Positions 1 to 11,838 of a DNA stretch of 64,000 nt are shown here, one piece after another; position 1 is the stretch's first letter, and the number at the start of each line of letters is the position of its first letter. The notes under the pieces were generated by a model that was not told the DNA's origin, made no database searches, and worked only from the letters and a program-made list of their open reading frames with translations. The translations under genes and the position numbers were made by a program. The stretch lies in assembly GCA_902805475.1 (NCBI GenBank), contig CADCSX010000010.1, forward strand, positions 1,230,001 through 1,294,000, given 5' to 3'. Source of the DNA: Entonaema liquescens (Eukaryota > Ascomycota > Sordariomycetes > Xylariales > Xylariaceae).

Positions 1-582
1 CGAAAATTAGTTACTATATCTAATCCACAATACATGTGTCAAGCCTGGAGCAAAACTGCCTAGGCAAGAACAAGCATAGCATAGGTATTGGCAAGGCTTT
101 CCTGCCACAGGGGATGTCGATAAGCCGTGAGCAGAGCAGTCATGCCCTACCAAGCTATCCCTAGCCGTGATATATGTTTAGATAGGGGTATTATATCGTA
201 ACGTCATCCTTGGCGCTTCGATCTTGCTAAAGCACATGCTTAGTATAATAAGCCCATACGCGCCCCTCGATACCCTGCTTTATGTTTTCTTAGAGCCTGA
301 TTGATAAAGCCTCGCCCCTTTTAGGGCTGTGGTGCACGAAGAAGCTGGTGAGGAGAATATTCATTTTTTAGGCCCAACCCATTGTGACCAAACTATCCGT
401 AGTGTAGCTCTAGCGAGTTTGACAGACTAGCTGAATGTCCTAAAATCCGTAACGAGCACATGGATATACTACATCATTAGGTCATCCTAACCTCCCGGTA
501 TCCATATCGTACAATCGTTACAATAGCCCGCTGTAGCTTCATCGCATGTAGGTATAGAATCATAAAGCGCTCTTGCTTCGCA
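1..582. other. No gene seen; left flank
   Basis: There is no ORF of note and no RNA gene that I can recognise. The part next to 583 is presumably the 3' UTR of the TIM10 gene. The rest is unexplained sequence at the window edge. Confidence 0.5.
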
Positions 583-968
583 TTAACCACCGAAGCCGAA
601 TCCGCCACCGCCGACACCTTTGCTTTGCATCTCCTGCTGCAATAGTTCTGAAACCTTCATGTGAACGTCGAAGAACTTCGCAGCGCATCGGTCGAGGCAG
701 ACGCTTTCGCCCTTGTTGAGCTCGGATTCTCGGTAATCATTGGGCACGCACTTCTTCGCACACGCCTTTGTGAGACTATAAAACAGTGTTAGATATTGGC
801 TAGTTCTTAAAAGGAAGACTGAATTGCCGTCCAAGTGTTCACGCTTGGACACTCAGGTTTATCATCTTACCGATCGTGCATCTGGGTTAAGAGCTTCATC
901 TCAGCTTGGACAGCTGAGATCTTCTCCTCCGAAGTGGGTTGGGGTCTACCGAAGCCGAGGAAAGACAT
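583..968 (-). CDS. TIM10: Mitochondrial intermembrane-space chaperone Tim10
   Basis: This is a small Tim chaperone. In the family, Tim10 pairs with Tim9 to escort hydrophobic precursors across the mitochondrial intermembrane space to TIM22. I read two exons, 968..871 and 775..583, with a 95-nt GTAAG..TAG intron splitting an Arg codon. The product is 96 aa, close to the usual 90 or so. The N-terminus MSFLGFG is shared with yeast Tim10 and fixes the start at 968. The twin CX3C signature is present (CAKKC, then CLDRC about 15 residues on); these cysteines form the two disulfides of the helical hairpin. A Gly/Phe-rich tail (GGGGFGFGG) ends the protein. The gene is transcribed divergently from MSK1, so two mitochondrial genes share one promoter region. 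Identification is confident; the splice sites were read by eye. Confidence 0.93.
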
Positions 969-1540
969 CTTGGACGGCTGATGCAAGACTGTTTATGTGT
1001 AGCTTCTTGGTTTGCTAGCTTTTATTTCCGTCACGCAGAAATCTTGAATAAAGTTGACTTAAAAGAAGCTTCAAGTATTTCGATAAAAGATAAAAGATAT
1101 CGATATCAAGCTTAGGTAACCAACCCAATCATCAAATTTAGAAGGCGGCATCCGGATTAACAGCAATATTCGGAAGAACCCCGGCAAAAAAGCTAACAAA
1201 AAGTTCAAAAGTTTATGTATTTTTTTTTCATTGCAACGCACGCATTTAAAAACTCAATAAAAGAAAGAAGGTATTGGCTGTTGGGGTTTTGGAGGAGGCT
1301 TGCAGTAGCGAAGCAGGCCTTTTTAAATGTAAGTACAGATATGAATTTCCCCTAGTTATTCCTTGAAAATTACATTGTGATGATATTGCTTTTAAGAACC
1401 GTTGCGACTGACACCATTCTGTGGTGCTTGATCTCAATTAGCCAGCCTATCTGAATTTTATTTATAGTCTTTTTTTATCAATTCTACATCTACATCTGCA
1501 TACAAGATTATGAATATAACTAATAATTTCCAGTCCCAAA
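969..1540. promoter_or_regulatory. Divergent TIM10/MSK1 intergenic promoter region
   Basis: A 572-bp gap lies between two start codons pointing away from each other, so it must hold both promoters. It contains A/T tracts (a T run near 1209-1217 and another near 1471-1476) but no clear TATA box. Sharing of regulation between two mitochondrial genes is inferred only from this arrangement. Confidence 0.5.
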
Positions 1541-3340
1541 ATGGATAACGGCCAGTACTTGAAGTTCCTGCGCCCATATCTATCCCAAATACCATCACCC
1601 CGGGCGTCTGTCTATGCACGGTTCTTTTCTATCAGTTCTCGTGATCCGGCAAGGTGTAAGAGCTCGCACAGCCCCAAACTACGCAATGTATCACGGAGCA
1701 GATGTATACATAGTTCAGCACCCGAAAGATCCGCAACGGACAGCTTTCGCACACAGATTCGTGATGCGGCAGCCTCAGTCAGTCGCCAAAGTAATGTTAA
1801 TCTCCGGGTTCAAAAGTTAAAGGAATATAATGCACTTCATTACCCAAGGCTTGGCTCCCGACCTAACCGAATAAGCATTCCTAGCTTTCAGGAAAGGTAC
1901 CAAAACATAACCCAAGATGTAAATGTCTCTGAGGAAGTTGTTCTGGAGGGTCGAATTATGTCAGTAAGGAGGTCTGGGTCGAAGCTAGTCTTTCTCACCA
2001 TCATGGGTGGATATCAACGAGTCCAAATCATGGTTTGTCTGAGTCATTTTTCAGATCCGAAACCCGAACCTCAGCAGTTCAAGAATACCGTCTATCCGCT
2101 CCTTCGTGGTGATATCATCTCCGTCAAAGGCGTGGCAATGCGAACACCAGCCGGCGAACTAACATTAAAGGCAAGGGAGCTCCCTACACTGCTTACTCCT
2201 GGTGTAGCACCGCTTCCCGAGAAGTTGGTCAATCAGGAGACCATGGTCTTGAATAAACATCTAGATCTGCTCGCTAATATACGTACATCGGACGTCTTTC
2301 GCCTCCGCTCTAGCATCATTAAGAGCATGCGAGATTTCTTCCACGAGAAAGACTTTTTGGAAGTACAAACTCCCGTCTTGGCGGATTACGCTGATGGGGC
2401 AGCAGCCCGTCCATTTCTGACCTCAGCGACGGAGTTCGCTCAAAAAGAGCTTTCCATGCGAATCGCCCCTGAGTTGTGGCTTAAACGCCTAGTCGTTGGT
2501 GGAAATGATAAGGTGTTCGAGATTGGCCAATGCTTCCGCAACGAGGGTATCGATACCACTCATAACCCAGAGTTCACAATGTGCGAGTTCTATTCCGCTT
2601 ACTCTAACCTAGACGATTTGATTTCGATGACTGAAGACCTGATCACTCGTCTTGTCAAGCATGTCGAACACCTTGCGCAGACTAATCTTGGATCCCTTGA
2701 GAAGTTGAAAATACAATTGCCTGAGAAAAAGTGGACACAGGTTGAGTTTATTCCAACATTGGAACAGATCCTCAAGATCCAATTCCCAGATCTCTCGGAG
2801 AGTGATGCGCTTCCTAAGCTCATGGACCTCTTAAAGGATAGAATAGACCTTCCCCAAGGGCCACCATTGGCACTGGTAGAGCTCCTGGATGAGCTTGCTG
2901 GCAAATATCTGGAGCCACTTTCTCATCATGAGCCTATTTTCATCACCCACCATCCTGCTTGCATGGCACCTCTCTCTAAGTCCTTTACTTGTCCCAAGAC
3001 CGGCCAGCTCGTATCCGCGCGCGCCGAATTATTCATACAAGGCCGTGAGATTGCTAACATGTACGAGGAAGAAAACGATCCGTTCGAGCAGAAACGTAAG
3101 TTTGAGCTACAACTTGAGACACAAAAGTCAATGTCCACAAGAGAGAACGAGGGTCCCGCTGAAATAGACGAGAGTTACGTTCAAGCCTTGCAGCATGGGC
3201 TACCGCCCACAGGCGGCTGGGGCTGCGGTGTTGATAGATTAATCATGCTGCTCTCTGGGGCGCGGAGGATTGGTGATGTCCTCAGTTTTGGAACCTTGAG
3301 AAATGTTGTCTCGATACGTCAAGCTGCTAGGAAACAGTGA
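1541..3340 (+). CDS. MSK1: Mitochondrial lysyl-tRNA synthetase (class II)
   Basis: It charges mitochondrial tRNA-Lys with lysine. It is a single exon of 599 aa. The first 70 or so residues are rich in Arg, Ser and Ala and poor in acids, as expected of a mitochondrial presequence. An OB-fold anticodon-binding domain covers roughly residues 125-235 (it contains LEGRIMSVRRSGSKLVF). The class II catalytic core follows: motif 1 near residue 265 (FLEVQTPVL), motif 2 near 331 (FRNEGIDTTHNPEFTMCEFY) and motif 3 near 557 (GGWGCGVDRL). These are diagnostic of LysRS rather than AspRS or AsnRS. The targeting-like N-terminus argues for the mitochondrial Msk1 form and not the cytosolic Krs1. The frame is intact. 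It is divergent from TIM10 and convergent with the F-box-like gene. Confidence 0.93.
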   Translation: MDNGQYLKFLRPYLSQIPSPRASVYARFFSISSRDPARCKSSHSPKLRNVSRSRCIHSSAPERSATDSFRTQIRDAAASVSRQSNVNLRVQKLKEYNALHYPRLGSRPNRISIPSFQERYQNITQDVNVSEEVVLEGRIMSVRRSGSKLVFLTIMGGYQRVQIMVCLSHFSDPKPEPQQFKNTVYPLLRGDIISVKGVAMRTPAGELTLKARELPTLLTPGVAPLPEKLVNQETMVLNKHLDLLANIRTSDVFRLRSSIIKSMRDFFHEKDFLEVQTPVLADYADGAAARPFLTSATEFAQKELSMRIAPELWLKRLVVGGNDKVFEIGQCFRNEGIDTTHNPEFTMCEFYSAYSNLDDLISMTEDLITRLVKHVEHLAQTNLGSLEKLKIQLPEKKWTQVEFIPTLEQILKIQFPDLSESDALPKLMDLLKDRIDLPQGPPLALVELLDELAGKYLEPLSHHEPIFITHHPACMAPLSKSFTCPKTGQLVSARAELFIQGREIANMYEEENDPFEQKRKFELQLETQKSMSTRENEGPAEIDESYVQALQHGLPPTGGWGCGVDRLIMLLSGARRIGDVLSFGTLRNVVSIRQAARKQ

Positions 3341-3748
3341 TGTCCACTCCACTATACAACATATAGAAATAGAAATGATACCCCTTGCATATAACAATAA
3401 AATTCGTACATCCATCAGCAGTGAATGGTTATATAATTTGACAATAGCAGATCTCAAAACAAAGAGCCTGCGTAAATACATCAACGAGTTCTTGTAATCC
3501 ATTTTGAAGGTGATATCGATACTGCTGCAGCAGAATCACTCCAAGTTCGTAGCAATTTAAAAAGCCCGCATTCCAGTGATGCTCTTAGGATGATGTATTA
3601 CGTAGAAAGAATCAGACATGAGATTTCTAACTTGCATGTAACACATTACGTCGTCCATGTATATTGCGTACCTGTAAATGGCCTCTAATGTAAGGCACCT
3701 ATTATACTATCGCAACTTCCCGAGGGCCCCCATAAATACCCCCCTGCC

Positions 3749-3761
3749 TATATATAAAAGG
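3749..3761 (+). promoter_or_regulatory. TATA-like element without an assigned gene
   Basis: A strong TATATATAAAAG-type box lies between two convergent genes and is followed by C-rich sequence. No convincing coding region follows within 1 kb; the nearest start opens only 21 codons. It could drive a non-coding transcript or be chance AT-rich sequence. Confidence 0.25.
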
Positions 3762-4500
3762 TACGTGGCTACCCCCAACTTCGCAGCCTACCTCCGTCTC
3801 CAAACTCCTCCGAACCGGAGTGGGTCCAATCGGCACGGCACCGATCAAGTATTTATTTCCTATTATAGCAACCTCCACCTCCGCATTTCCGCATCTACGA
3901 AAGCTACCGTTTAGAGGGGTGGTGACTTATCGTTGCTGGATTGCCCCAAACACTACAGCCCGAGCCATTACTTTCTAGTCAACTTTACAAAAAAAAAAAA
4001 AAAACATATTATCACTTATGAAGGCAGGTACTCCTGGTGTTTGTAGTGGCCTCGCGGCGGTCAATTTACTATCGGAAACATAGCTAACTTTCGTAGAAGA
4101 AATCATCGCGGAAATGGTACAGGAAATAAACACATCGCATATGCCGAAACTTGTCGTCGGTATATCCACCGTTCAGATGGTTTGGGATATTGTAAGAATC
4201 TCCCTGTCTCTCGCGCCCCGTCCTAGTTCTGTATTAGGACTCTCTGAAAACTCATGCTATACGCTATGCGCTCGCGCTGTAATATCTGGGTTCATCCGGT
4301 AGGCGGACCCATATCGTAATCGTAGTTGTCTAGTTCGTATCGCTGAAAACACCGGATGGCAGTACTCAATCTAATCTCAGTCGTAGAATTCCGGTCTCCC
4401 AGAGGGGAGAGAAGTAGCGTATCCGATCCGTGTATAAAGCAGCTGTGGAAAGTCGGGAAACGTGTATAGTGGTGTGGAATCAGCCTAGCTTCTTTTTTTT

Positions 4501-4542
4501 TTGGATTTTGGATTTTGGATTTTGGATCTTGGATCTTTTTTT
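4501..4542. repeat. Tandem GGATTTT-type repeat
   Basis: The 7-nt unit TTGGATT/TTGGATC is repeated about five times and bounded by T runs. It is a simple repeat in the 3' flank of the F-box-like gene. Confidence 0.8.
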
Positions 4543-4811
4543 AATTGAATCGCGCGGTTTGTAATGAAGACGCAGACTGCTTTCTGCAGGGAAAGAAACG
4601 GTGAAAGCGTTCGTATATTAGACGCGGGCAAACTGCCATATGTGGAAAGTCGAACGGCGTAAGAATGCATGAATAGGCATCGTGCCAATTTTCATGCCCA
4701 TGTTGAAGGAACCAATATCAGATGATTCCATGGTCGTCGCAAATAGAGGTGGAAAAGAAGGGTTCTTGGAACCATGGAGAAGCAAGGAGGGACGAGGTAA
4801 TAAGAGCGGAC

Positions 4812-7383
4812 TTAGAAGACACCGCCACGAGTCTCCCACACATGGCGAGGACCGTGGTTCTCAATCAGCCCGGCTTTGATCTGGACCATCTCTCGGTACT
4901 TCTTGATCTCTTCTTCCCAGTTGGCAGCTCGTGTCCTGCCGTGTCTCCCAATCATCTGCGCCAAGCCACACCGGGCCTGCTCCTGCGCGATCCAGCGCAC
5001 GATCTTATCCACCATGTCGCGGTTCTTGCTCCTGGCGGCAGCATGGCGGAGGTTTCCGTAGTAGTATATGTCGTTCAACCTGTCGATCTCCCTCTCGCAG
5101 GCGGCGATTTGCTTCTCGGAGTCTTCGAATCCCCCGTCAATGCTGCGCTTTGCGTATCGCATCGCCTTCATGACGCGCTCCTTCCACACCCACACCTGCT
5201 TTGCCTCTTCGTCGTGAGTGGGGCCCGGTCGCCAGTCTAGGATGAAAGATTCGTCATCGCCGGGCCTTGCTGCTAGTACTTCCTCCTTTGACTTGACTGA
5301 TACGAGCCAGAAGTCGAATGTAGGATCGCGGAGCTCATCATCCGTGGCAATCCTTTTGGCGTTGAGGAAGCTGTCGATATCTGTGATTTGTTCATCATCG
5401 AATAGTATGCGCATAACGCCCTGCTTCTCCTGGAAGAAGTTGTCGACCTGGTAGTCTAGTTGCATAACTAGTTGGCAGCCGCAGCATTGTACTTGATCGG
5501 CCTGGCGATTTATCGACTCCTGTGTGAAGAAATACGCAGGTAAGGAAGTTGAGCAAAAGGCGCAATGTACGAGCCCAAAGTACTGTCCGCTCGTGGTCAA
5601 GGCCAACAGCTCATCCCGCTCCATGGGCGTGCCCTCCACCGCTAGGATAAGATCATTCCAGACGGTGCGGCTCATTTCCTCATGTCGAGGCGCATTGTTA
5701 TCAAAAGGTATGTTTCGCTTTATAATATCTTCGAGGAACGGGTAGTAGAGGCCTTGCTCGTGGTAGTAGATGTTGTAGCAGGCCTCAAGGATATAGCGCA
5801 GCGAGCCGAGGGCGAAGGGGATACGTTCTAGATACTGTCTCATGGCAGTACCGGGCGTAAACCAATCTATGTCATTCGATAAGGCAAGAAAGACAACCTT
5901 ACGCAGCACGGCTACGATAGCTCTGCGAGTCTCAATCAACCCATGGTCCGACGGTATGACGCCGTACTCTCCCGTCCGTCCTTTCCATCCTACGGGCAAC
6001 CCGGGGTAGTAGACAGGCGAGAAGTCAGGACGAACAAATTTGTTGCCAGGCGTGTTATTGTGCTCAATTATAGCCTCCAGGAACGGGATGGTCTCGCCGA
6101 AATGCAGGAGTTCACAATTGTAAACTCCAAGCGTCTCCAAGTTGGGTAGCCGCTGGAGACATTTCTTTAGAAGGGGGACGTCGAAATAGGGTACGGCATG
6201 CAGGTGAAGCATTTTAATCTGATGGCCGCGGACATCGATTGTTTGTACTGAACACATGTTAGCTATGAAACTCATCTTAAATCCAAGGACAGACTTACGA
6301 AGTCGGTAAATATTAATTACACGCCTTTCTGCAGGGAGCTGTAAGTACTTCCCCTTCGGACGAGCAGGAAATCCGAATTCGTCTGGCTTATCCTCCCCGC
6401 CCTTTGGGGTATGGTAAGGGGGTCGGACATTTGAGATGACCAGGAATTGCGGTGAGGGGGGCTTCATAAATTTACCCCCGAGTAGCTCTTCAGGAGTTGC
6501 TCCGGCGTTGGCCGCATCGATCTGAGAGTCGCTGAAATACAGATTTAGGAAGTTACTGCTGGTGATGTCTACACGGGTCTACACAAGCATTAGTTTTAGC
6601 GACACTCACTCACTCTATCTGGGGTAGCTTACCGAAACACCATTGATGGCATACATCATGGTTTGGCATGTGCGGCTAAGATTGGCCAAATCTCCCCAGC
6701 GGTGGCCAAGCTCCTGCATGATCGCCATACAAAGTTCCGGGAGCTCAAACACGGCGGTAAGAGCTGCAGGTTGCTTATGTTTGGGCTTAGAGAACTGTCC
6801 TGGCTTAGGGCTTTCCTGAGTTCCATCAGAGATAGGGCCGTATCGCGGCAACAAAGGTGCCTATAAATAAGTCAGTTAATACAATATCGTAGTTAATAAT
6901 CCTGCTTACACTCATAACCGTGTCCGGAATTGATGGGTAATTGTTCAGACGCAGCAGAGTCTTGACTATGGGAACGGAGATAGCCTGTTGCTGAGTAGTG
7001 TACGACGGATTGTTAAAGTCGTAGCTTCGAGGGTGACGTAAAATGTTCATCTTGGCACACTCGTAGATATCTTCGTTGGATCGAGCGAGTCCATGATCAA
7101 TATTGCCACGGTCACGGCGATAGAACATCATGAAGTGGAATCCTTTCCCAGCCCTATCCTTTTGGTACACGTGAGAGATGGAACCGAAATTTCCAAAGCG
7201 AAACTTGATCGATTTCTCAAGCGCGCCATCTTTAGCAGTCAGGTACTGCGTACCAGCACCAGCTTTCTCAGAGGGTTCCTCAGGCTCAAGGAAGTAACGT
7301 TCCTGGTTTGTTTTTGCGTAACTCTCGATAAGATTAGGATAGGGTAGAGTGCCAGAACGGCGAATGTCCTGGATGTAGTCCAT
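4812..7383 (-). CDS. F-box-like hypothetical protein with Cys pair cluster
   Basis: I read four exons: 7383..6910, 6860..6633, 6578..6299 and 6247..4812, giving about 805 aa. Each intron starts GTAAG and ends TAG or CAG. The last, of 51 nt, contains GCTAAC and is a multiple of three, so unspliced RNA would also stay open. Exon 2 carries an F-box-like stretch (residues about 195-234, starting FELPELCMAIMQEL), which suggests a substrate receptor of an SCF-type ubiquitin ligase. The middle has short leucine-rich-like segments (LHLHAVPYFDVPLL, LPNLETLGVYNC). A CAFC pair near residue 556 and a CCGC cluster near 582 could bind zinc. The C-terminal 150 residues are charged and helical. The F-box call is moderate; the exon structure is better supported than the function. 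Confidence 0.72.
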
Positions 7384-9573
7384 CGTGATGATGAAAAAAG
7401 CTTTTAGGAGTCAATGCCTCTGGATGTAGTTAGCCCAGCCCCATTAAGTCCCATGGAAAAGCAAGTAGGAATTGATAAGTTGGAAGTAGGATTTAGCAGT
7501 CAATGCTAGCTGCAATAGAGGTAAATATTAATAAAATCTCAAGACTCACTATGATAAACACTGATCTCTAGTTCAGGTCGAAGCAGCTTCAACCACCGAA
7601 CTCAGCCCTTCCTGATCCTCGGATTAGCGTACAGTCTGTCGTAGATTGTTATGATATATAGTATTGATAGAATCTGTCCCAAAAGGGGATGAGCAAATAA
7701 TAGTGAATAATAACAAGAGTGCTCTTCGACTTGCAATGAAACGAAGGCAGGGTCGGAGATAGTGCTTGTCAAACGGTGCCCAATATAGTAAAGGTCGATG
7801 ATGTTGACATTCGTCGGAGAACTCAAGTAAAGATGGCAATAGAAGAGATGGGAAAACGGCGAGGGGGGAAAATGGGGAACAACAACATACTTAACTGAAA
7901 GCTAATGGACCGTCCGAGTAAGTTTCTTTGTGGGAACGTTAACACCTAGACATGTCTGTTAGTTTCAAGCAGTGGTTTTAGAAAAATAAAATTCAAGGTC
8001 AAAGAGGATTTGGTAGGGCCACTGAATATGTTTAGTACTAGGAATAGCTTCGAGTATAAGCAGGAATATTTAGGAAAGGTCAATGCTGAAAAGTCAGGAG
8101 GGCTTGGACGTTGTGAGAAATAGTAGTTCAAATAAACGTCCATGCGAGCCAATAGAGTTTGAAAGGGTACCTTATATCACAGCATCTCTCTGAGGTCAGT
8201 GGGAAATTACTTACCAAGTGAGCGGTCAGGTGATCGATGCTAATATCAATGACAATTCTATATATATGAGTTATTAGTAGATGTCGTTAAATTGATGGTG
8301 GAGGATTGTTTGCGTGTATGATGTAATAGTGTATGAGGAAAAGGTTTGCCAACAGTTGATGTTTATCACCACAAACTGTAGACGGTATACCACCATCAGT
8401 AAAAGCGGCGTACGATTGATGGTAATGGTACTTTTGGTTAAACATCCAACGGTGATATATCGAGATCGAGGGTGATGTTTTTTTTTTTTTTCGTGGGTGG
8501 CAGGATTGGGGAGGGGTGGTGTAGTGGAGGGGAACACGCTCAGTTTATACAATCAGTGATACTAACAGAAGGAAAGCTCGGGTGACTTGCCTTTCCGCCG
8601 ACTGAAAAGGGCTCGTAGGTAGAGGTGTTATTCTGATAGAAAAGATATGAGTAATAGCAATATTGAAGTAGGCTGTGGGGGAAATGTGCGGGAAGAATTG
8701 GGTGAAGAACTGGTATGGAGAAGGAAAATCCAAAGGGTAGGTACCTAATGGAATGGAATGACTAAATTAAAACCCAGTGGACTAAGTCGAGTAAGTTAGG
8801 AAGGTGTACGCACCTATGACCCAGGCAAGAGGTGAATATGTTGCTCCGTGTACTCGACGGGCCAGGTGCAATAGTGTCCGGGTTGGGGAGCGGGTCCTAC
8901 GTAAGGACACTACGGAACATAATTTAAAAATGCTACCATTTAAAGTATTATAGAAGTCAAAACGACGCACTGTCGTATTGTAGCATTTGCTAGACGATGT
9001 AAAACCAGTGTTCCGTTAGTCTGGGTTAAGTAAAAGTGGAAGTATAATAAATGGGCGAAGAGATATATTATACGGCATATACACGAGTTTATTCTCAGCC
9101 AGACGAGAGAGAACAATATCGTCGTTAAGGAAGCTATTCCTTGGGTGTACCATATTTATGTGAATAGTAAAAGTCAACGAGCTAATTCGAGGAAAGCGGC
9201 AAGTGCCCACGCTTAAATAGGAGAATACCCAATCAATACTCAGCACACAGTACTTGATACGCAGTGTACGGTAGGTCACGTATACATTAAGTTGGTTTGT
9301 TAAACCACAGAGCCTAAGGTAGTACATCCATACCGTTGCTATTATTCACGCGAACTAGAAAAACGGCAGCGATGGGGGGTATAGTAGTATTCTAATGAAG
9401 TAGAGGGGAAGTAACCCATGAATAAGTTATAGGAATATCTATATATTTCTTGCATCTCCCATACGCCCTACCATATATCCTGCTTTATATGATTCGTCTT
9501 GGCTGGCGAGAGAGGGTGGCGATATATCTAGAGTATAGTACCTACTGAAGGTCTGTCTATCGTAGCTTGCCAT

Positions 9574-9590
9574 GGGTAGGTAGGTAGGTA
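9574..9590. repeat. (GGTA)n simple repeat
   Basis: A short run of the tetranucleotide GTAG, about four copies. It belongs to the same sequence family as the ACCTACCT-like motifs found throughout the non-coding parts of this window. Confidence 0.7.
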
Positions 9591-10133
9591 AGGTGAAGGT
9601 GTCCTCAAAATATCTATGAAGGATCAATTGTAAGTAAGTAAGCAATGGAGTAGACGGCGTAGGGTGGCTCAACGAAACAACATTCGAGTAGCCTCCCTTA
9701 ACATACGGACTTCCTCCAGTATTTTCGGATACGTACATCAAATTGAAAGCCCAGTTAAGAGAAGTAGCACGGAGATTTGCTTGTATGGATAAAAAACTTA
9801 ACGAACTGCAAGATGATAGTGTAGGGGATTTGGCGTGCTAGGTAATTGCTGTATGGCCTATAGTTGTTCTCCCTTTCCCATGTATTTACTCAATGGGTTT
9901 CTCGCAATTGTAATTACTGAAACCAGCATTGGATTTGTTTCGCCCAGTGTACATTTAATTCCTCGCTTGGTCCCAACAGGAAAACTTTTATTATGCTCTT
10001 TTGACTAATTGGGAAAGCGAAGCTCTACTGACCGCTTTCAATTCGGATTGTATTCTGGGGGTTACTCTGCCAGCTATTTCCCTATCGTTCCTTCTCTAAT
10101 CCATTCTTACTAACTTGCTGGAGAAATAACTAG

Positions 10134-10157
10134 CAATGATAAACCTAGTTATCATTG
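10134..10157. repeat. Perfect 9-bp inverted repeat
   Basis: Arms CAATGATAA and TTATCATTG are separated by ACCTAG. It could form a hairpin or be a dimeric binding site. No adjacent gene gives it a role. Confidence 0.5.
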
Positions 10158-11784
10158 TCGTGTTCTAGCTAATGCTTGTTTAGGGCTGCCATAAACATTG
10201 TAAGAAAGCCTCTACTTTCAATGGACAACTTCAGACAGCGCGTGCTAACCAATGTCGCAGACTAGAGATATCCAATCCATAACAAATAAAGAAGATCTTC
10301 CCTATTGAAGAAGAAACCCCAATTCAAATTCAGCAGACTTCAAGTCGCGCCACAACTTAGATCGGATCCCGATTTCAAGGCTAGAGAGACTGGATGGGTA
10401 GTTTCGAACAGTCGCAATCGCTTTTCACGAATCCCTCGAATATAATTGATTGTGCCAACAAGACCAAGTTGGGTCTATGACCCAACACTCTGTCACTGAG
10501 AAGACAACTATTGCCAACTCGGAGGAGGCACAACCGGAGTGCCCATTGGCTAAATATGGATGAGTATTACACTACCTTGTCTAGAATTAGTGACAACATT
10601 GTTAACTGTTCTATGAGGCCACGAGACATTGCCGTGAAGTGATCGAATCGAAAGAAGCCAGATAGCAATGGAATGTGTACAAATACCACGACGATGTAGC
10701 AACAGCAATGGGGATTCAGGGGTATGTTCTCCCGACGGCAATGGAGGCTTTCTAAGCTTGTCTACTATAAGAGAAGTAACAAAAATCTTTAATATAACAG
10801 TATATATAATGTTGCTCAAGATCATCGCTTCTTCCGAGAATGTCCCTAGGCAAGGTTTAGTGTTTGGCCCCCATCCCAGTTGAGTATGTGCTGACTCAAG
10901 GTTTATAAATCAATAGGGAACGATGTCTGAAGATTACAAAGCCGACGCCGCATGCGATTCCTCTCAGTTACGACTATAATGATGCGTCTAACCATATAGT
11001 CTCGAGGTTTTCCATCACGTTTGACCAAATACCTGCCTATTATCACAACTACAACTGCATATCGATGGTTATATAAAAGGTTATAGCACTAGCCGAACCA
11101 TTAAAACTGGCATATGTCATATCGAAATGTCAGTCATTCAAAGAAATTTACGGTGCCAATGGTCATTGTCGGAGTCGGTTCATAATGTGAACGGAGCGGA
11201 CAAAAGAATCAAGTTCAGATATTAGAAATCACACTCGCCATCACATATTCCGAAAGACTACAATCAAGCCAAGAGATAACGACACAGTCGACACAAAAAG
11301 AACGAGCATAGTGGGAGAAAAAGAACAAAAATCACCTAGCATGGACGCCCGTGTGCGTTGATAGGACTATGGCTATACTCCGGGCGGAAAGTGTGATCCA
11401 CGGACCGGCCGAACCGAAGCCACGAGCTCGCAGCCGCTACCGTTATCAGGATCATGTGCCCGGAATAGGGCAAGGTGTGACAGCAGAGACATCCGGGTCT
11501 CAAATCACGTCAAATATGCAAGAGGTGTCGGAGGCAAGCGAGAATCGGATCGCATCTTCCGGGTATGCCACCCCCATATGAGTATTATTATGTCTGTCTT
11601 ACCGCCATTTGGACTAGCTAGACCTTTGGGGAGGGGAAAACCCGGTAGGTATGGATGGCTATTCGAGACTGGGGTAAAATCCTGGATCAGAAGCGAATGG
11701 GATACGACCAACCGACCAACCAGCCAACCGTACGTAGCCCATCAAGTAGCCTTTTCGATAACGGAACCTCCCATCGGCAGCACA

Positions 11785-11838
11785 TGCCCTGCCCTGCCCT
11801 GCCCTGCGCCTGCTATGCTATGCTATTCTATGCTATGC
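11785..11838. repeat. Pentanucleotide repeats CCCTG then TATGC
   Basis: Two different 5-nt tandem repeats sit back to back: about four copies of CCCTG, then about five imperfect copies of TATGC. They are low-complexity DNA in the gene-free stretch. Confidence 0.8.

Larger units (their letters stand above)
3341..4811. other. Convergent intergenic region, MSK1 to F-box-like gene
   Basis: About 1.47 kb lies between two 3' ends. Short ORFs here have no recognisable content. It holds a TATA-like box near 3750, a poly-A run near 3989 and a short tandem repeat at 4501-4542, annotated separately. The rest is unexplained. Confidence 0.5.
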